A DNA stretch of 64,000 nucleotides from Paulownia fortunei (Eukaryota; Streptophyta; Magnoliopsida; Lamiales; Paulowniaceae), in NCBI GenBank assembly GCA_019321725.1, contig CM033121.1, positions 2,480,001 through 2,544,000 of the forward strand. Direction: 5' to 3'. The notes under the pieces are model-generated. The model had not been told where the DNA came from and searched no databases. It saw only the letters and a program-made list of their open reading frames with translations. Below are positions 36,901-49,688 of the stretch, piece after piece; position 1 is the stretch's first letter, and each line of letters starts with the position of its first letter. Made by a program: the position numbers and the translations under genes.

Positions 36901-39900
36901 AGCCAGGGTTCTAAAAGCAATTTAGCCCTACTAAACAGAAATAACATCTGAACCATTAAAATTTTAACTAGCAGACCTCCTTGATGGTGCAATCTTCTGA
37001 AGTTCCTTCAAGCCAGCCCTCGCTGAGATTCTATCGGGCGCTGACTCGCCGTCAAAGCTGACATTAAGCAAATCAATTGCATCTGCAGTCACAATTTTCA
37101 GAAGACAACAAGGTCTTGATGAAACTTTTTCCAAAACAAAATACTATACGACAACTAATACAGATATATACTATGATCAAGAGTTCTTGTTCATCATCAA
37201 AGTTCAGCACCCTGTGAAGGTGCATTGGAAGACAAATTATGAGCCACGAGTTTCGATTAATCATCAAAGTTAAACACCCTGCAAAGATCCTATATGGGGT
37301 AGATGGGTTGCACTGAAAAGTCAAGGAGAGTGAAGCTTTTATCAGAAAGAGTACTTACAATCAGAATCAATGCACTGATGCAGTAACACAGCAATAATCA
37401 TAGAATCTAAACCACCAGAAAACAGCACTGCTATTGGAGCATATCTCTCTTGTGTATGATTTCCCAGAAAAGCCTGAGTATGCAATGCAATAATCAACCA
37501 GACAAGGCTTAAGAATTTGTATATAGAATGGTACCCAGTGTCTAAATTTATTTATTTTTTAAAAAAAGCAGATAATTAAAATGAATACGAAGGAAAGAGA
37601 ACAGCAAGCACTCCGTTTAAAGTAGAAAGCAGCTTATTCAAGCAACCTAAGTCAAAACATTCCAATCTATTCTTTACTTTAATTGAAAACATCCCAAATG
37701 TTTCCCCAGCAAAACCATACGAACCAATCCAGAACTTCAAATGTGCAAGTCAAACAACGCTCCAAACCCTGGACAGCATGCCTAAGTTAAAGAGAGAATT
37801 ATAACTAATATTTTATGCTTCTGCTTGTCGCACCAAAAGGAACCTCTTCCCTTGCTTACATGTGAGACGACGGCTTGATAACCTTGCTTCCAGTGATGCC
37901 AAATAGATAACTAGTTGTGTTGAAAAAGGTGAATACTCATAACATTTGATAAAAAAATATTTGTTATTTGTTATTTCTTATTCATTATGGGAATGAAAAG
38001 ATGTTTTTTAAGGGGGGAAAGAAGATGAAAAGAAGATGAAAAGCAGTTAATCTCAAGCATAAGATATGGATTTAATACCAAAGCTCGAAAGCAAGAAGAA
38101 GCCAAGCTGAAGAGAGAGAATATCATTTTCACTTGTTATTTAAAACAGAATAAATCTCTAGCATTTTTCAAGAGGTCAAGTGCCTAAGACTCAACTAAAA
38201 GGGGTATAATGAATACTTTGCATTCATTCTAACACTAGAACACAATTTCACCAGCAACCTATAGCAGCAGGTTTATACTTTATAATAATCCTAATCCTCA
38301 GACCATAAATTTAGACATCATTTCATAGCTAGATTAATGTTTACTCATTTAATTCTTAAGAGAATAGTGCAAAATCAAGATCAAGCAGGCTATTGAAGAA
38401 ATGCTCAAAAACCTGGTAGATTTTATTCAAAGTGGTGCGTCGCATTACAGATTCTCTCAAAGCCATCAGCACTTTATGAGATGTTGCTAAAGGTGTACTT
38501 AGTACAGACCCTGTGGCAATTAATCAAAGAGAAAATGCAAAGAAAAATAAGTTTATATCCTTGTACAATTAGCATTCAGGATTAAATAAACCCAAATATA
38601 GGGTACAAAGATTTGTGAAAGAAAGAAAGGACCGACAAGTCAAAATAGAATCTGATTACAAAGAATTGTGTGGGAAAAAAAAAGTTGCACGGAGGTTTTA
38701 GCCACCCTCATGGCTTGATACTGACCTAATTCAGATGAAAAATCTGAAAGCATGTCTTGCTGCATGATCTCAACTTTTCTTAAGTGAACACTTAAATTCT
38801 CAGGTTTAGGTTCGATGGAAGTTCTCTCCCATGTCATCAATTCTTTTAGCTCAGAATCAGTCCACTCATGTTTCTTAACTTCGCCGATTATATGTCCGTC
38901 CAATTTTATAGGAGACATGGAGATACTATATACACCACATGACAGCTCCTCCCAGAAATTTAGTTCAACTTTCCCTTTCTCATCATCAATATCTGTTTAG
39001 AGATCCAAAGAACAAGTCAGTAAGATGTTGTTCCTTAAACTAAAACAGACTAAGAAAAGAATGTAGGCAGCACAGAGAAGCTCTATACCAAGTTAGTGAA
39101 GACTAAATTTGGTGAAATGAGTAGCAAATAAATTAAGATGAACTAATTGCAGATCAGTTGCTGAATAAATACGGTGCCAATACAAGATCAATAAGCATTG
39201 TCACCATGTGCATGTGATGTTGAGAGAGTAGACCCAATTTTTTGATCTACATATATATTTCAATCGTGCAAAATGTCACAGGTATTCACTTCTTGACACT
39301 GACACGTGATTCCACTATTTACACATTTTTCAAACAAATGCGAGACACATATAATCAAAAAGGACAAAAAGAGTATGGATCTACTCAGCAGTATGTACCA
39401 TAATGTTGTTGAGTAGGAGAAGGTGGTGACACAGAAGATAGCAGTAGCCGAGAATCATGGTGTGTTGGCCAGTGGACTAGAAGACTTCGCCTTCCAAACG
39501 CATCTCGACCAAACCACAAAGTTTTTGAACTATCCTACATGCAGCAAACAAGTAAGCCGAAGCAGCTGATTATAAAAATGGCAAACCCTTTATTTTTAGC
39601 ATTTTTTGGAATCATAGAAGAAACTTACCACGAAAAGTTACCTGCCAATAGATCAAAGCCCATGGCCCCCTGATTCTTGATAGAAGTTCAGGAACAGATT
39701 TTTGGCTTCCTCCAGAACAGGTAGAAGATCTACTCTCTTCATGGGAAACACATGAGCAGCACTGTCCCAGAGACTGCATAAGAATCTCTGTGTCATTGCC
39801 GTCACTGCCAAAATGAATCCCTCCAAATATTTCACCTAAAAATCATCACATTAAACTAATAAACAAGATAAATAATTTTCAGCATATGATTTATACAGAG

Positions 39901-40964
39901 AAAAAATCCGTGAATAACAATTCAAGGTGAAGACGACAAGATAGGGGTACAACAACACAAACCCTCAACACTGATTCAAGAACGGTATGGAGATCCCTGA
40001 ATAAGTCAAAACCCACCAATATACATCTTACATAACTTTGAGAAGCAACAAATGATATTCAATTTCAAACTGTAGATAGAATGCTGGACAAGTAGATTCC
40101 AAAAAGATAGAAAAATAAAATAAAATAAATGTATATAAATCTCTTAGTTTCATCGCAGCTCCAGCCCATTAGAGCCATCCTATCACTGTCCTGCCTCTGA
40201 ATCTAATATTCATCAAGAAGTAATCTTTCAAGCAGTAAAGCATGGAAAGAAGCCCTTTTATTGGTGATGGTGGTGTGATGACCGAATGGAAATTTTATTC
40301 TAGATTAATAAAACATAATGCATTAAAAATGCTCTTGACAATAACATAATGCTGCTGCTCGATAACAAGAAGTCAGGACAATCAACTAACAATGTGACAT
40401 TCACATTCCCAAAAAACAACTCAAACTTACAAGAAAAATCTCGAAACATAAAGCACCAAAGTAAGTTATACTCGTACCATTATAAACAAGAACATTGCCA
40501 AATGCATCAGTCAAAGGTTGAAAAACCGGATTCACTCCTCTAAGTTGCAACGTTGCACCAATAAATCGCAATTCCCCATGCAATTCACTCCCACAACCAT
40601 TTTCCACTGCCCCTTCTTTTTGAACAAAAGATTGCACAACAAAATCTTTCCGTTCATCATATGCAATTTTTGAATAAAGATTAATAGTGTTAGCTCCTAA
40701 GCTATCAGGGCCCCTCCTTTGCAGAGCCCCTTTTATGTCGTCCTCTGAAAAAAAAGGCTGCACTTTTAACCACAAAATTAGAAACATGGAGAAAAAACTC
40801 AGTCTAAAACCACTGGGAAATTGAAACTACACCAAAAAAAAAAGAAGGGAATTATATTGGAAAATTACCGGGTGCACAATTTCAGGAGATGGGCAAGTGT
40901 AATTGGGAATTAAAAGAGATAAATCAATTTTAATTCCAGATACAATCAGTGCTATCCCACACAT
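33911..40964 (-). CDS. ASNSD1: Asparagine synthetase domain-containing protein (ASNSD1-like)
   Basis: N-terminal nucleophile glutamine-amidotransferase domain plus asparagine-synthetase-like ATP-pyrophosphatase domain; the biochemical role of this family is unsettled. Coding exons in gene order: 40964-40869, 40757-40478, 39835-39642, 39534-39399, 38992-38726, 38510-38413, 37473-37359, 37082-36977, 36552-36459, 36101-35905, 35576-35477, 35372-35256, 34641-34585, 34030-33911. This gives 658 residues (643 in the human protein). The start is chosen to put Cys at residue 2 (MCGIAL), the family nucleophile. RRGPDS follows in exon 2, and the PP-loop SGGLDS is at 376-381. LLVGSGADEQCAGYGRH (exon 10), RFPFLDEDV (exon 12) and the terminal FGSRIA block are typical of the family. 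An in-frame ATG lies 28 codons upstream (41048), and using it would bury the Cys. Exon 2 uses the acceptor CTGCAG before CCT, because the later TTCAG would shift the frame. Confidence 0.92.
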
Positions 40965-41085
40965 CTTCTCTTCACTCAATTTCCAAAACCCTAGTTTCTT
41001 TCTGCAGTTCGGTGCCCTAAATGACGAATTGGGATTTTTCAGATACATTTTTTAATTAAATAAAATATAGGCAAACCTACAAATT

Positions 41086-41157
41086 GCCTCCGTAGCATAG
41101 TGGTAGTGCGTTCGCTTCGTAAGCGAAAGGTCGCGAGTTCGATCCTCGCCGGGGGCT
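41086..41157 (+). tRNA. trnT-CGU: tRNA-Thr (anticodon CGU)
   Basis: A 72-base cloverleaf. Acceptor GCCTCCG pairs with CGGGGGC (one T-G wobble), with discriminator T. The D arm is GCAT/GTGC with an AGTGGTA loop. The anticodon stem TTCGC/GCGAA encloses TTCGTAA, so the anticodon CGT is at 41118-41120. The T arm GCGAG/CTCGC has loop TTCGATC. No intron. Nuclear type, with internal A and B boxes (GTTCGATC) as the Pol III promoter. It is divergent from the ASNSD1-like gene, 121 bases from that gene's start codon. Confidence 0.96.
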
Positions 41158-41164
41158 CCTGCTA

Positions 41165-41170
41165 TTTTTT
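41165..41170 (+). terminator. RNA polymerase III T-run terminator
   Basis: Six consecutive T on the sense strand, starting eight bases after the tRNA discriminator base. Confidence 0.8.
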
Positions 41171-42600
41171 CAGTTTTCCAATAATTTGGTTTTGCTAGCT
41201 GCTAATATGTTATATATAAACCCTACTTGTAGATAAACAACTAAGCATCAACACATACATTTAAGATGTTTTCACCCACCCACTTTTTTTTTTCTTTTTT
41301 TTTAATAGGGTAATAAAAATAAGAAACAACGAAAAAAGAAATATATATGATTAATGTGGATAAAATTTGTTATTTGCATTTTTAGTAAAACTTACAAATG
41401 TTTTTAGTAAAATTTACAAATACTCAGTAATCAAATTAAATACGAAAAATATAACTTACATGTTTTTTAATAAATGAATTAGTATGTCGTTAAAAGAGCG
41501 ATGATTTTTCTCAACTTAATATTCGATGATCAAACTAAACACGAGAAACTAAATAGCTATCAAATTGAATACAAAAATTTAGATAATTTATATATTTCTT
41601 AGTAAATAAAATAGTATGTCGTTACAAGAGTTATGGGTTTTTTCAAGCCAAAACTTTTGGTGATCAATCATAAATTAGATAAATTACGTATTTCCAGTAA
41701 ATGAAGTAGTATGTCGATAAAAGAGTTACGAGTTTTTTCTAGTTCAAAAATTTCGTTGATCAAATTAAATACGAGAATTTAGATAACTTATATATATATA
41801 TATATATTTTACAACCCATGTTTTAGTAAATGAAATAGTACGTCGTTAGAAGAGTTATGGACTTTTTTTCCACCTCAAAATTTTAAATGATTAAATTAAA
41901 TACGATAAATTAGATAAATTACATGTTTTTCATTAGGTGAAATAATATTTATAAATTTTAACCGCTAGTAAAATTATGATTAAGAATATATTATACTTTT
42001 TTTTCCAAAAATTCTTTTATTATACTTATACTTGCAGTAAAAAAGACAAAAATACGATTTAGTATAATACTTTTTACAATTTCGCTTTACTTATATAATT
42101 ATTTTTTTTTTTACCTTATCTTAGTAGATAAAATATCCGCTTGTCTTGGCGAAAAATGTATATTTATTTATGACAATAAATATAATTGATCGATATTAGT
42201 ACAATAATAGAAAGTTTGACAAATTTAAAATGCTAGTTTAACATAAATTTAAAAGACATAATACACTTGGATCAAGCGAAAAATTAATTTTGCTTGAATG
42301 TTAGTTTTCTTCTATAAATTTCAAAATTTTTATATGAATTTTGAAGTCGAACCCATTTATCCAAAAACATGACTATTTTTTGTGGAAATTAATTCTTCAA
42401 ATCAAGAAAATCATAAACTCGCTCAAAGTAACATTACAAGCAATCTGGAGATTGGTTTTGAAAATATGACAATGGTTGTCACGCATGGACAATCCACCCA
42501 CAATCAATGAAAATATTACTGTAATAATAGAGAGAGGTTTTCTCAAGTCTCAACAACAAACCAATACTATTTTATCATCCCTAAATCTCCACATAATTAT
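41171..42600. other. Intergenic region after the tRNA
   Basis: AT-rich and free of coding sign. Holds the diverged repeat cluster at about 41450-41960 and a TA run near 41790-41806. Confidence 0.6.
41450..41960. repeat. Four diverged copies of a roughly 90-130 bp repeat
   Basis: AGTATGTCGTT-type blocks at 41481, 41613, 41708 and 41837 are each preceded by TTAGTAAATGAA-like sequence. Each is followed by AAGAGTTATGG-like sequence, then TTTTTTC, then GATCAAATTAAATACGA. Spacing is uneven (132, 95 and 129), with many substitutions, so this is an old tandem array or a decayed element. Confidence 0.65.
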
Positions 42601-43078
42601 TACAAAAAAACAATGAAAGAAACAGAAGAACAGAAAACATTATTTGCAGACCCCACTCACTCCCCAATTCCCATGCATAAACCTCAAAAAACTGGGCCGC
42701 AATCCAAATCTGCAGGCGGGTCCCACCTCTCCCCCTGCCAGCTAATCACCAAACGTGCCCCTAAACTCACAGAAGTTCCCTCCAAACATTGCTTTACACT
42801 GAAAAGGAAATATTTCCGGTGTGATTTGGAGTCAGAAATGGCCCGGAACCGCCTTTGGATTCTCTCTCTCTATATGGTCTCCTTAAAAAACCCTTTAAAT
42901 TTGGTGCAGTAATTATTCACTCTCCTAAAAATCACGCCCTTTACTCTTTTTCCTCTTCTGCTTCTTTTCTCTCTTGTGGATTTTTATTTTTCCTTTCACT
43001 CTAAAAGGGCATTCACAGAATCTTGTTCACTTTCCAGACTTTCTTTTCTTTCTCTCTGTGGTTTTGAAGTCCTAAGAG
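42601..43078 (+). promoter_or_regulatory. Promoter and leader exon of the NTF2-RRM gene
   Basis: A GC-richer stretch (42640-42860) with a Site II-like TGGGCC near 42693 is followed by pyrimidine-rich sequence (CTCTCTCT near 42861-42870 and 42960-43060). A donor AAGAG|GTAAAA at 43078/43079 pairs with TTTACAG at 44744, giving a leader intron of 43079-44744. The transcription start is inferred to be near 42890-42960. Confidence 0.5.
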
Positions 43079-44562
43079 GTAAAACCCATGTTTTGTAGGC
43101 TGTTTTCACTGCATATATGTATCTGGTCGTGGAATGTACATGCAGACTTGAAGTTTGCTTTATCAAAGATGTGATTTTTACTTGTACACATTGGCTGTTT
43201 TTTGGGTTTGCATTCAATTACTTTGTAACGAATGGATTTTTCATGTTTTTGTGGTGTTCATTTATGTTTCTGGATTGAATTATCGTTACCTGAATCCTAG
43301 TTGCTTGAAGAATGGGTTTTTTTAATGGTCGTTTGTTGGGTATAGATGCTTTCTTTGGAGAAAAATTGGGTTAGAGTTTGTGTGTGTTTTCTGGATTAAA
43401 TGTCCGTGTTTAGTCTTGCTTAAAGATTGGATTTTTACCTTTTGTTGATGCATGTTATTTGGGGATGAAATCGGGTTCTTTACTCTTTTTTCATTACCTG
43501 GGATTTCATAAATCTCTTTGAACTTGTTTAGAACTAGTTAACACTTGGTTATTAATCAATGGCTTATTTCTGGCTGATAGTTGATTATGCATGGCTTATT
43601 TGTTAACAAAATCACGTGCTGTGTTTTTGGATATACTTGTGTTTTTTGTTATGTGCATGTGCCTGGCCTAAATTTTCCGTCATATTAATTCAGTTAATTA
43701 ATGTTTGTATTGTTTCTTCAGAAAATCAACAGCCCTTTGGATTACTAATGTGAATCAACAATGTCATAGATATAATATCTGGTTCTGTGGTCTGTTTTGG
43801 GTTTTTCTTTTGTTTAGTTTGAAAATATCTTCTAATCCCTCTGGTAGCTTATTCTTACTGCGATTCCCCTTTGAAAGAAGGGTTTGAATTTCAAATATTA
43901 TTTGTCTAACTAGTTGCTTTCTTTTTATTACGTCCAAGAAGAGTTTGAAATTTAAGTATTTAGTGTCTGGCTAGTTGCTTACTACATGAATTTGCTATAT
44001 GCCTGACCTTTTGGGTGTCAGCTATGCCGGTATCCCAATTCAAAAGGTATAAGCAACTTTCCTTTTCAAAATGTTGGATCATGCTTTTTTCCGTCAGCTT
44101 TCAATCAATCTTGTATATGGCCATTGTCTATCTGCTTGTTTATGTTTTTTTTTTTTGTGTGTGATCTTTTTGATTTCGAATGAAGCTTTTATGGTTTTTC
44201 ATTAATTGGTTTCTAGAGAAATATATCCTCACGATCTTATGAGTTCCACGGGAGACTCACTATTAGGTTACTTTATTTTCCCTTTTTATTGTATTTTGCT
44301 TCAAATTCTGTCTTGTTTCACTTTCCAACTTATGGAATTTCGTTTTGTTAATTACAGTTTTTGTTCCAAACTGCTCATGTCAACCATTAATGCATGCGAG
44401 CTTTTTGTTTTATGTTACTTTTAGATTCACAATTGTACATGAATTTTTTTCGCCTTCTCTTAATGCAGAAAAAAAATGCTTGTGATTAGCTATAAGTTTC
44501 TGTCCTCAATGTGGCTGAGTGTACATTATTCTCTGTCTTGTGTCTTATGTATATATAGATGT

Positions 44563-44580
44563 GTGTGTGTGTGTGTGTGT
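44563..44580. repeat. (GT)9 microsatellite in the leader intron
   Basis: GT run in the 1.67-kb leader intron of the NTF2-RRM gene, about 165 bases before the acceptor. Confidence 0.85.
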
Positions 44581-44746
44581 TACGCGAGCACATTAGAGCG
44601 TACATTATGCATTTGATCTTCTTATCTGTACATTCCGGGAATATCCTCATGACAGATGTCGTGTTCCTTTTTCTTATATAAAATGAATTATTAGTTATTG
44701 AGCATTTGTTCTTATTACAATTTGTCCTGTTAATTTTTTTACAGAC

Positions 44747-47326
44747 ATGGCAGTTAAGATGCTTCCTCAGAACGTGGCAGATGCTTTTGTGAAGCAATAT
44801 TATGCGATCCTCAATAAATGTCCTGAAAATGTCCATAAGTTTTACGGGGAGTCAAGCCTACTAGGCTGGCCAGGGCCGGATGGTGTTGTGACACCTGTGA
44901 CAACCTTAAGCGTAAGTATCTAAGGAAATTGCTGCTAAGTGCAACCTATGCATCTCCATAATTGTTTTTAGTTGTGTAATAGACAAAATGGTACTAATTA
45001 TTTTGTTCTAATGCAAACAATCAATATGCTTAGATTTTTGGAAAAGCATAACCAACTTTTGGTTTCAGTTGATCAGATATTTCGAATTGTGAGATTTTGG
45101 CACTAACATTTTTAAAAAAATTAAATCTACTCGATACTCGACCTAAATAGTTGCTTTCATATTGTTGGTGCAGGGAATTAATGACAAGATTATGTCCTCT
45201 GATTACAAGAATTTCTCTGCGGAGGTCAAAACTGTAGATGCCCAAGAGTCTCAGGATAGAGGGGTAATTGTTGCAGTAACTGGTTCTTTGACTGGGAAGG
45301 ATAATGCAAAAAAGAATTTTAGTCAGACATTCTTTTTGGCGAAACAAGAGAAAGGCTTCTTTGTCTTGAATGATATTCTTCGGTTTTTCGACATATGGTC
45401 AATAACCAATACTGCTGCCAATGATGATGGCATAAAGGATCAACCTGCACCTTCTACGCAGAGTTCTGGTAGAATCTTACACCCTACCATCAGTATAGTA
45501 CTTTAGGTTTTTACTTATGCTTTATATGGTTAGTGGTTACTGTTAGTTGTTTTGTTCTTTTATGTAAGTCAGTTTCTGAAAAACCTGGCCTTGCCCTTTC
45601 CAGTTGCTTGCAATATCTCTGATAGCCCTACATCCTTACACACCAAAGCAACAGGTGAAAATGGAAAGGTCAAGGAAGCATTTGATCTTTCTGTCTCTAA
45701 GGACACTGTTGCAAAAGGTGCTGCTTCTGCATCTTCCATTGCTTCAGGTGAAAGAGTGCATTCAGTTGTTGCACCGGCTTCAAATGTTACCCAGAAAATG
45801 ACCTATGCTTCTATGGTGTGTTATATGATGTTACCATTAAGATTCCTATTCTTGTTAATGAGAAACCATATGCCTAAAAAAATGTCTGGTTTCTGTAAAG
45901 GTGGCAAAAGAGACTCCTGTGACTTCTCCAAGAACTGCAAGAGTTACTTCAAATGTTTATAAACAACCAGTTGCTTCTCCAACAACCAAAGCATCAGCTT
46001 CTCTTGGTGATGGTGCACCAAAAGTATCAACTCCTGGCAGTGCCGCATCCAAAGCATTAGCTTCCTCAACCAAAGTCGCGCCCAAGTTACCAACAGGTGG
46101 CAGTGGTGCACCTAATACTAGTGCCTATGCAGAAGGTAATTTCTGTCTCGCGTCCAACTTGTGCACAGAGCTATAAAAATTTAGGATACTAATTCATACC
46201 CTACTGACTAATTTATTTGATGATCATCGCAGCTAGAGGAATATATATAGGAAGATTGCCTTATGACATAACTAAACAAGGAATTGTGGACGTTGTTAAA
46301 AAATTTGGGCCAGTTAAAAGAAATTCAGATACTGTCCAGATTAGAAGACATGAGGTCTGCTTTCAATTTGATTCAAGTATTTCATCTTTCATCTTCATTT
46401 TCTCTCTTCTTGTTTCTCTGACTTGATTCAGCATTTTTTGCCAGGATGGTTTTTGTTGTGGATTTGTGGAATTCGAATCTGCAGATTCTGCACGTCGTGC
46501 AGTGGAGGTACCTATTTTTTACCATTGAACGAACTAAGCTCATTAAATTTAGGCAAAGTTATTGTACAAAGTGATCACAGTTTCCGAATGTTTCCCACTT
46601 TTAATGACCTTTCCAGCCCCTTTTTTATCATGGACGTTTTCCATCTCCTAAATATCCAGTCATTATTATCATTTCCAAGATCCCACAAGTTCCGTAACTA
46701 ATTTAGTTCTTTCCAGGCTCATCATGTTAGCTTTGGTGAAACGGAAGCCTATATCGCTTACAAGAAATCATCTTCCAATCGAGGTAAGTGGATGAGTTGT
46801 TTCCTTGTAGGTTGATGATTAGAAGTCATGCATACGCATCCAGCCATGTTGTTTCCAACCGTGTATAATTACACAACTTGTTATAATTTTGTAATCTGAT
46901 GGTATTCACTTATGTTTCTTAGGATCTTGCATATTTATCTCAACTCTATATATTGAGTCTATTAATAACTTTTTGTTCTCAAAATCTTAAAATTCTGAGT
47001 TGCCAACTTTGTATACAGCTCAGAATTTGAAGCTGTGATATTCCATTTGTGACACTTTTGAATTCAACTTCCTGAATATGTTAGCCAAAATGGAGAATTA
47101 TTTTCAATTGGTTTGTGCAGGTAATGATGGTGGATCAAGGTCTCCAACAAGGGGTGGATCTTTTCGAAATGGCAGTTTCAGGGGATGGGAAAACGAAGCT
47201 GCTCACAACGAGAGGTTTCAGAACGAAAACTGGACTGATTACAAAAAGGGCCAAGCGAAGGGTCCTCAACGGAGCAGACCCTCCAATCAGCGGCCAAGGG
47301 AGGCCAGTCGGGATCGCTTGAATTGA
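44747..47326 (+). CDS. NTF2 and RRM domain protein (G3BP-like)
   Basis: Plant relative of Ras-GAP SH3-binding protein (G3BP), a cytoplasmic RNA-binding protein linked to stress granules. Coding exons: 44747-44911, 45174-45468, 45604-45815, 45901-46135, 46233-46354, 46445-46507, 46717-46783, 47121-47326. This gives 454 residues, typical for the family. The NTF2-like domain covers about residues 9-130 (VADAFVKQYY through FVLNDILRFF). A Ser/Thr/Ala/Pro-rich linker follows (about 150-300). A compact RRM starts at 303, with RNP2-like GIYIGRLP and RNP1-like CCGFVEF at 347-353. The tail is Gly/Arg/Asn-rich but has few true RGG repeats. The start at 44747 is two bases into the second exon, after a leader intron. 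One acceptor (before exon 5) is AAAG rather than YAG; its phase is exact. Confidence 0.93.
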
Positions 47327-49688
47327 TCTACCATCCCTTAAAAATCTCATGCTTACAGAGAATATATTTTGGCTGTGGATCAACACAGTGTTAAGACTAA
47401 AACATTTTGAAATTGCCTTAAGATGGCATTGTCTCCTTCTTCCATCTTAGAAACATCAAAAATAGACTGTGTTTTTTATTTTTTGGGCTTCAACCCAATG
47501 GACAACTCTATAATGACACCAAATGGGCCAAGAGTAGTTTTGGGCTGATGTGGGTTTACGGAATGTGGGCTAATTGGTAATCTCAGATTTTTTTTTTATT
47601 TTTTATTATTCTGTTTTTGTGGTTCACCAATTTAATAGTGATTTAACCTATTTAAATTAAAGGATTTAGGATTAAAATCACTTTACACCATAGTATAAGG
47701 GAATTGTTATCAATTACGTTAAATTTTTAAATATCCCTTTAAATTATAAAAAAAATGATGAAAAAATACTCCTCAGTTAAGAAAAATAATTAATTTACCT
47801 AGCTCCCTTTTATCAATAGTACTTTGCTTCCTCTATAACGAATTATCAATTACTTTTACGCCTTATACTATTCAATATTAATTTTATTAAATAAATTAGC
47901 CTTTAATTAGGTCTAAATTAGATAAACAGCAGCATAGAATCATTATTTGACGACTAATGAAAAACCCTCATACACATGTCATCGTGTGATATGCAATAAA
48001 TAAAAAATTATAATAAAAAATTTAAATTAAATATTAAAGAAATTATTTATGTTAAGATTTTAAGTTAATATAAGACATGCATTGACGTGCCTAATTGAAG
48101 CAAATTAAGTATGGAAAATTATTAAGTAATTAAAAAACTTAAATGGTTTACAGTTAAACCAATAATTTTTTTCTTTATAAAGAAATAAAAAACTCAAAAT
48201 CCCGAGAATTCATAATTGAGTTAAAATTATTGAAGAATTGTAGTCAACGGACCCTCTTGCCATAATATATAGTATAGATGTATATAAAACCAAATTGTAA
48301 ATATTCTATATCAATAAAATCATATATGATAATTTAATTTAAAATTAATAAAAAAAAATTAAACTCACACCCTAATCATCGCTAAAATGTGTCGCTCAAA
48401 TGGACACAAATTGAGTTGGTCAATTTTTCACCAATATATAATTTCTTTTCTTTTTGCAGGTCAGTTTTCACTTTTACCAAATCAAAAAGGGCTTTCTGGC
48501 ACTAAGCCAAATTTCTAGTGCCAGGTGCCACCAAACCCTAATTCACACAACCAAAAATTGGACCCCACAATTGTCTTTTTTTTGACATAATTCATTATTT
48601 CTAACACGTTTGCGAGAATCTTTTAAAATCCTTTTGTCTTAATCAGTGACGTGCCCCCCTCCATTTCATCACCAAGAACCGCTTTTTTTTTTTTCACTTT
48701 ATATCATTTTCACTCTTCTTTTTCCATATTTTTTTTACCACTCTTTTAATCAACATAAAGTGCCTAACTATAATACTTTATAATTTAATTTCACTTTGAT
48801 CTAGGCTTTGTTCCTAACTCACTACAAAAAGACTAATATTTTTTTTTATTACATGTTCCTAACTCACTTTATAGAGCGAAGAGAGTCTGAGTTGCTGACA
48901 AGAGATTGAGATATAGTGTAAATACATGGTTTTGTATCTTCATAAGTTATAAATAATAATTTTTGATTTTTTCGATCAAGAATAATATGTTGGGAATCAG
49001 ATAGGTGTAATATCAAAATAGGTCAAAGTATTTTGGCATAATATAATTAGAATCGAGACAATAGTTGGATTTTTTTTTTTAAAATGAAATTGCCCCTCAC
49101 TTGGTATTTAAGGGATATGACAATGGTCTCCCAATATACAATAATTTTATATATTGTGATGATTACGCTATAAATCAAAGATCGTCGAACTTATCAAAGT
49201 ATTTAGAACTCTCTATTCAACTTGAAAGAATGATAAAAAGTGAATGAATGAATGGAAAATAATAAAATCTTGGGTCTATTTATAATTTTCAAAGAGTTGT
49301 GGGTGCAATTTTTCGGTTCGTATCAATTTGACCCATACGATTGCATCCCTCTGTGTGAAGATCACACCTTTACAGTGAACTCCTTTGCAAGGATCAATTT
49401 CAATCATCCGATCGCAACTCTTTGCGAAGGTCCACATCCTTACATTGAACCCTATCAATCTCAACCGTCCGATCGCAACCATCTGTGAAGTTCCACACCT
49501 TACAGTAAGATTTTGCCAACTGAACGGAATATCACGATTTGATCCTCATAGTTTTTGAACGGCCTTGTCAGCAGCTGTGTGTTCGGTTACGCCTATTCAA
49601 TTTCAACCGCACGTTGTCATGCCACGCGTACACTACAATGCATCTACAATCAACTCAATTAGGCACGTCACTGAGCAACCGAGCAAAG
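47327..49688. other. Downstream region of the NTF2-RRM gene, repeat-rich
   Basis: The 3' UTR at the left is followed by four TGGGCY motifs within about 100 bases (47484, 47524, 47541, 47576) and then AT-rich DNA. From about 49250 the sequence is GC-richer and holds a roughly 70-base unit in about three diverged copies (CCGATCGCAAC, GAAGRTCCACA and CCTTACARTGAA blocks). Its style resembles a decayed LTR. No gene recognised. Confidence 0.5.
49684..49688 (+). repeat. Target site duplication, left (CAAAG)
   Basis: CAAAG directly before the 5' LTR (which begins TGTGATACCC) matches CAAAG at 60137-60141 directly after the 3' LTR (which ends GTGTTACA). Confidence 0.95.
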
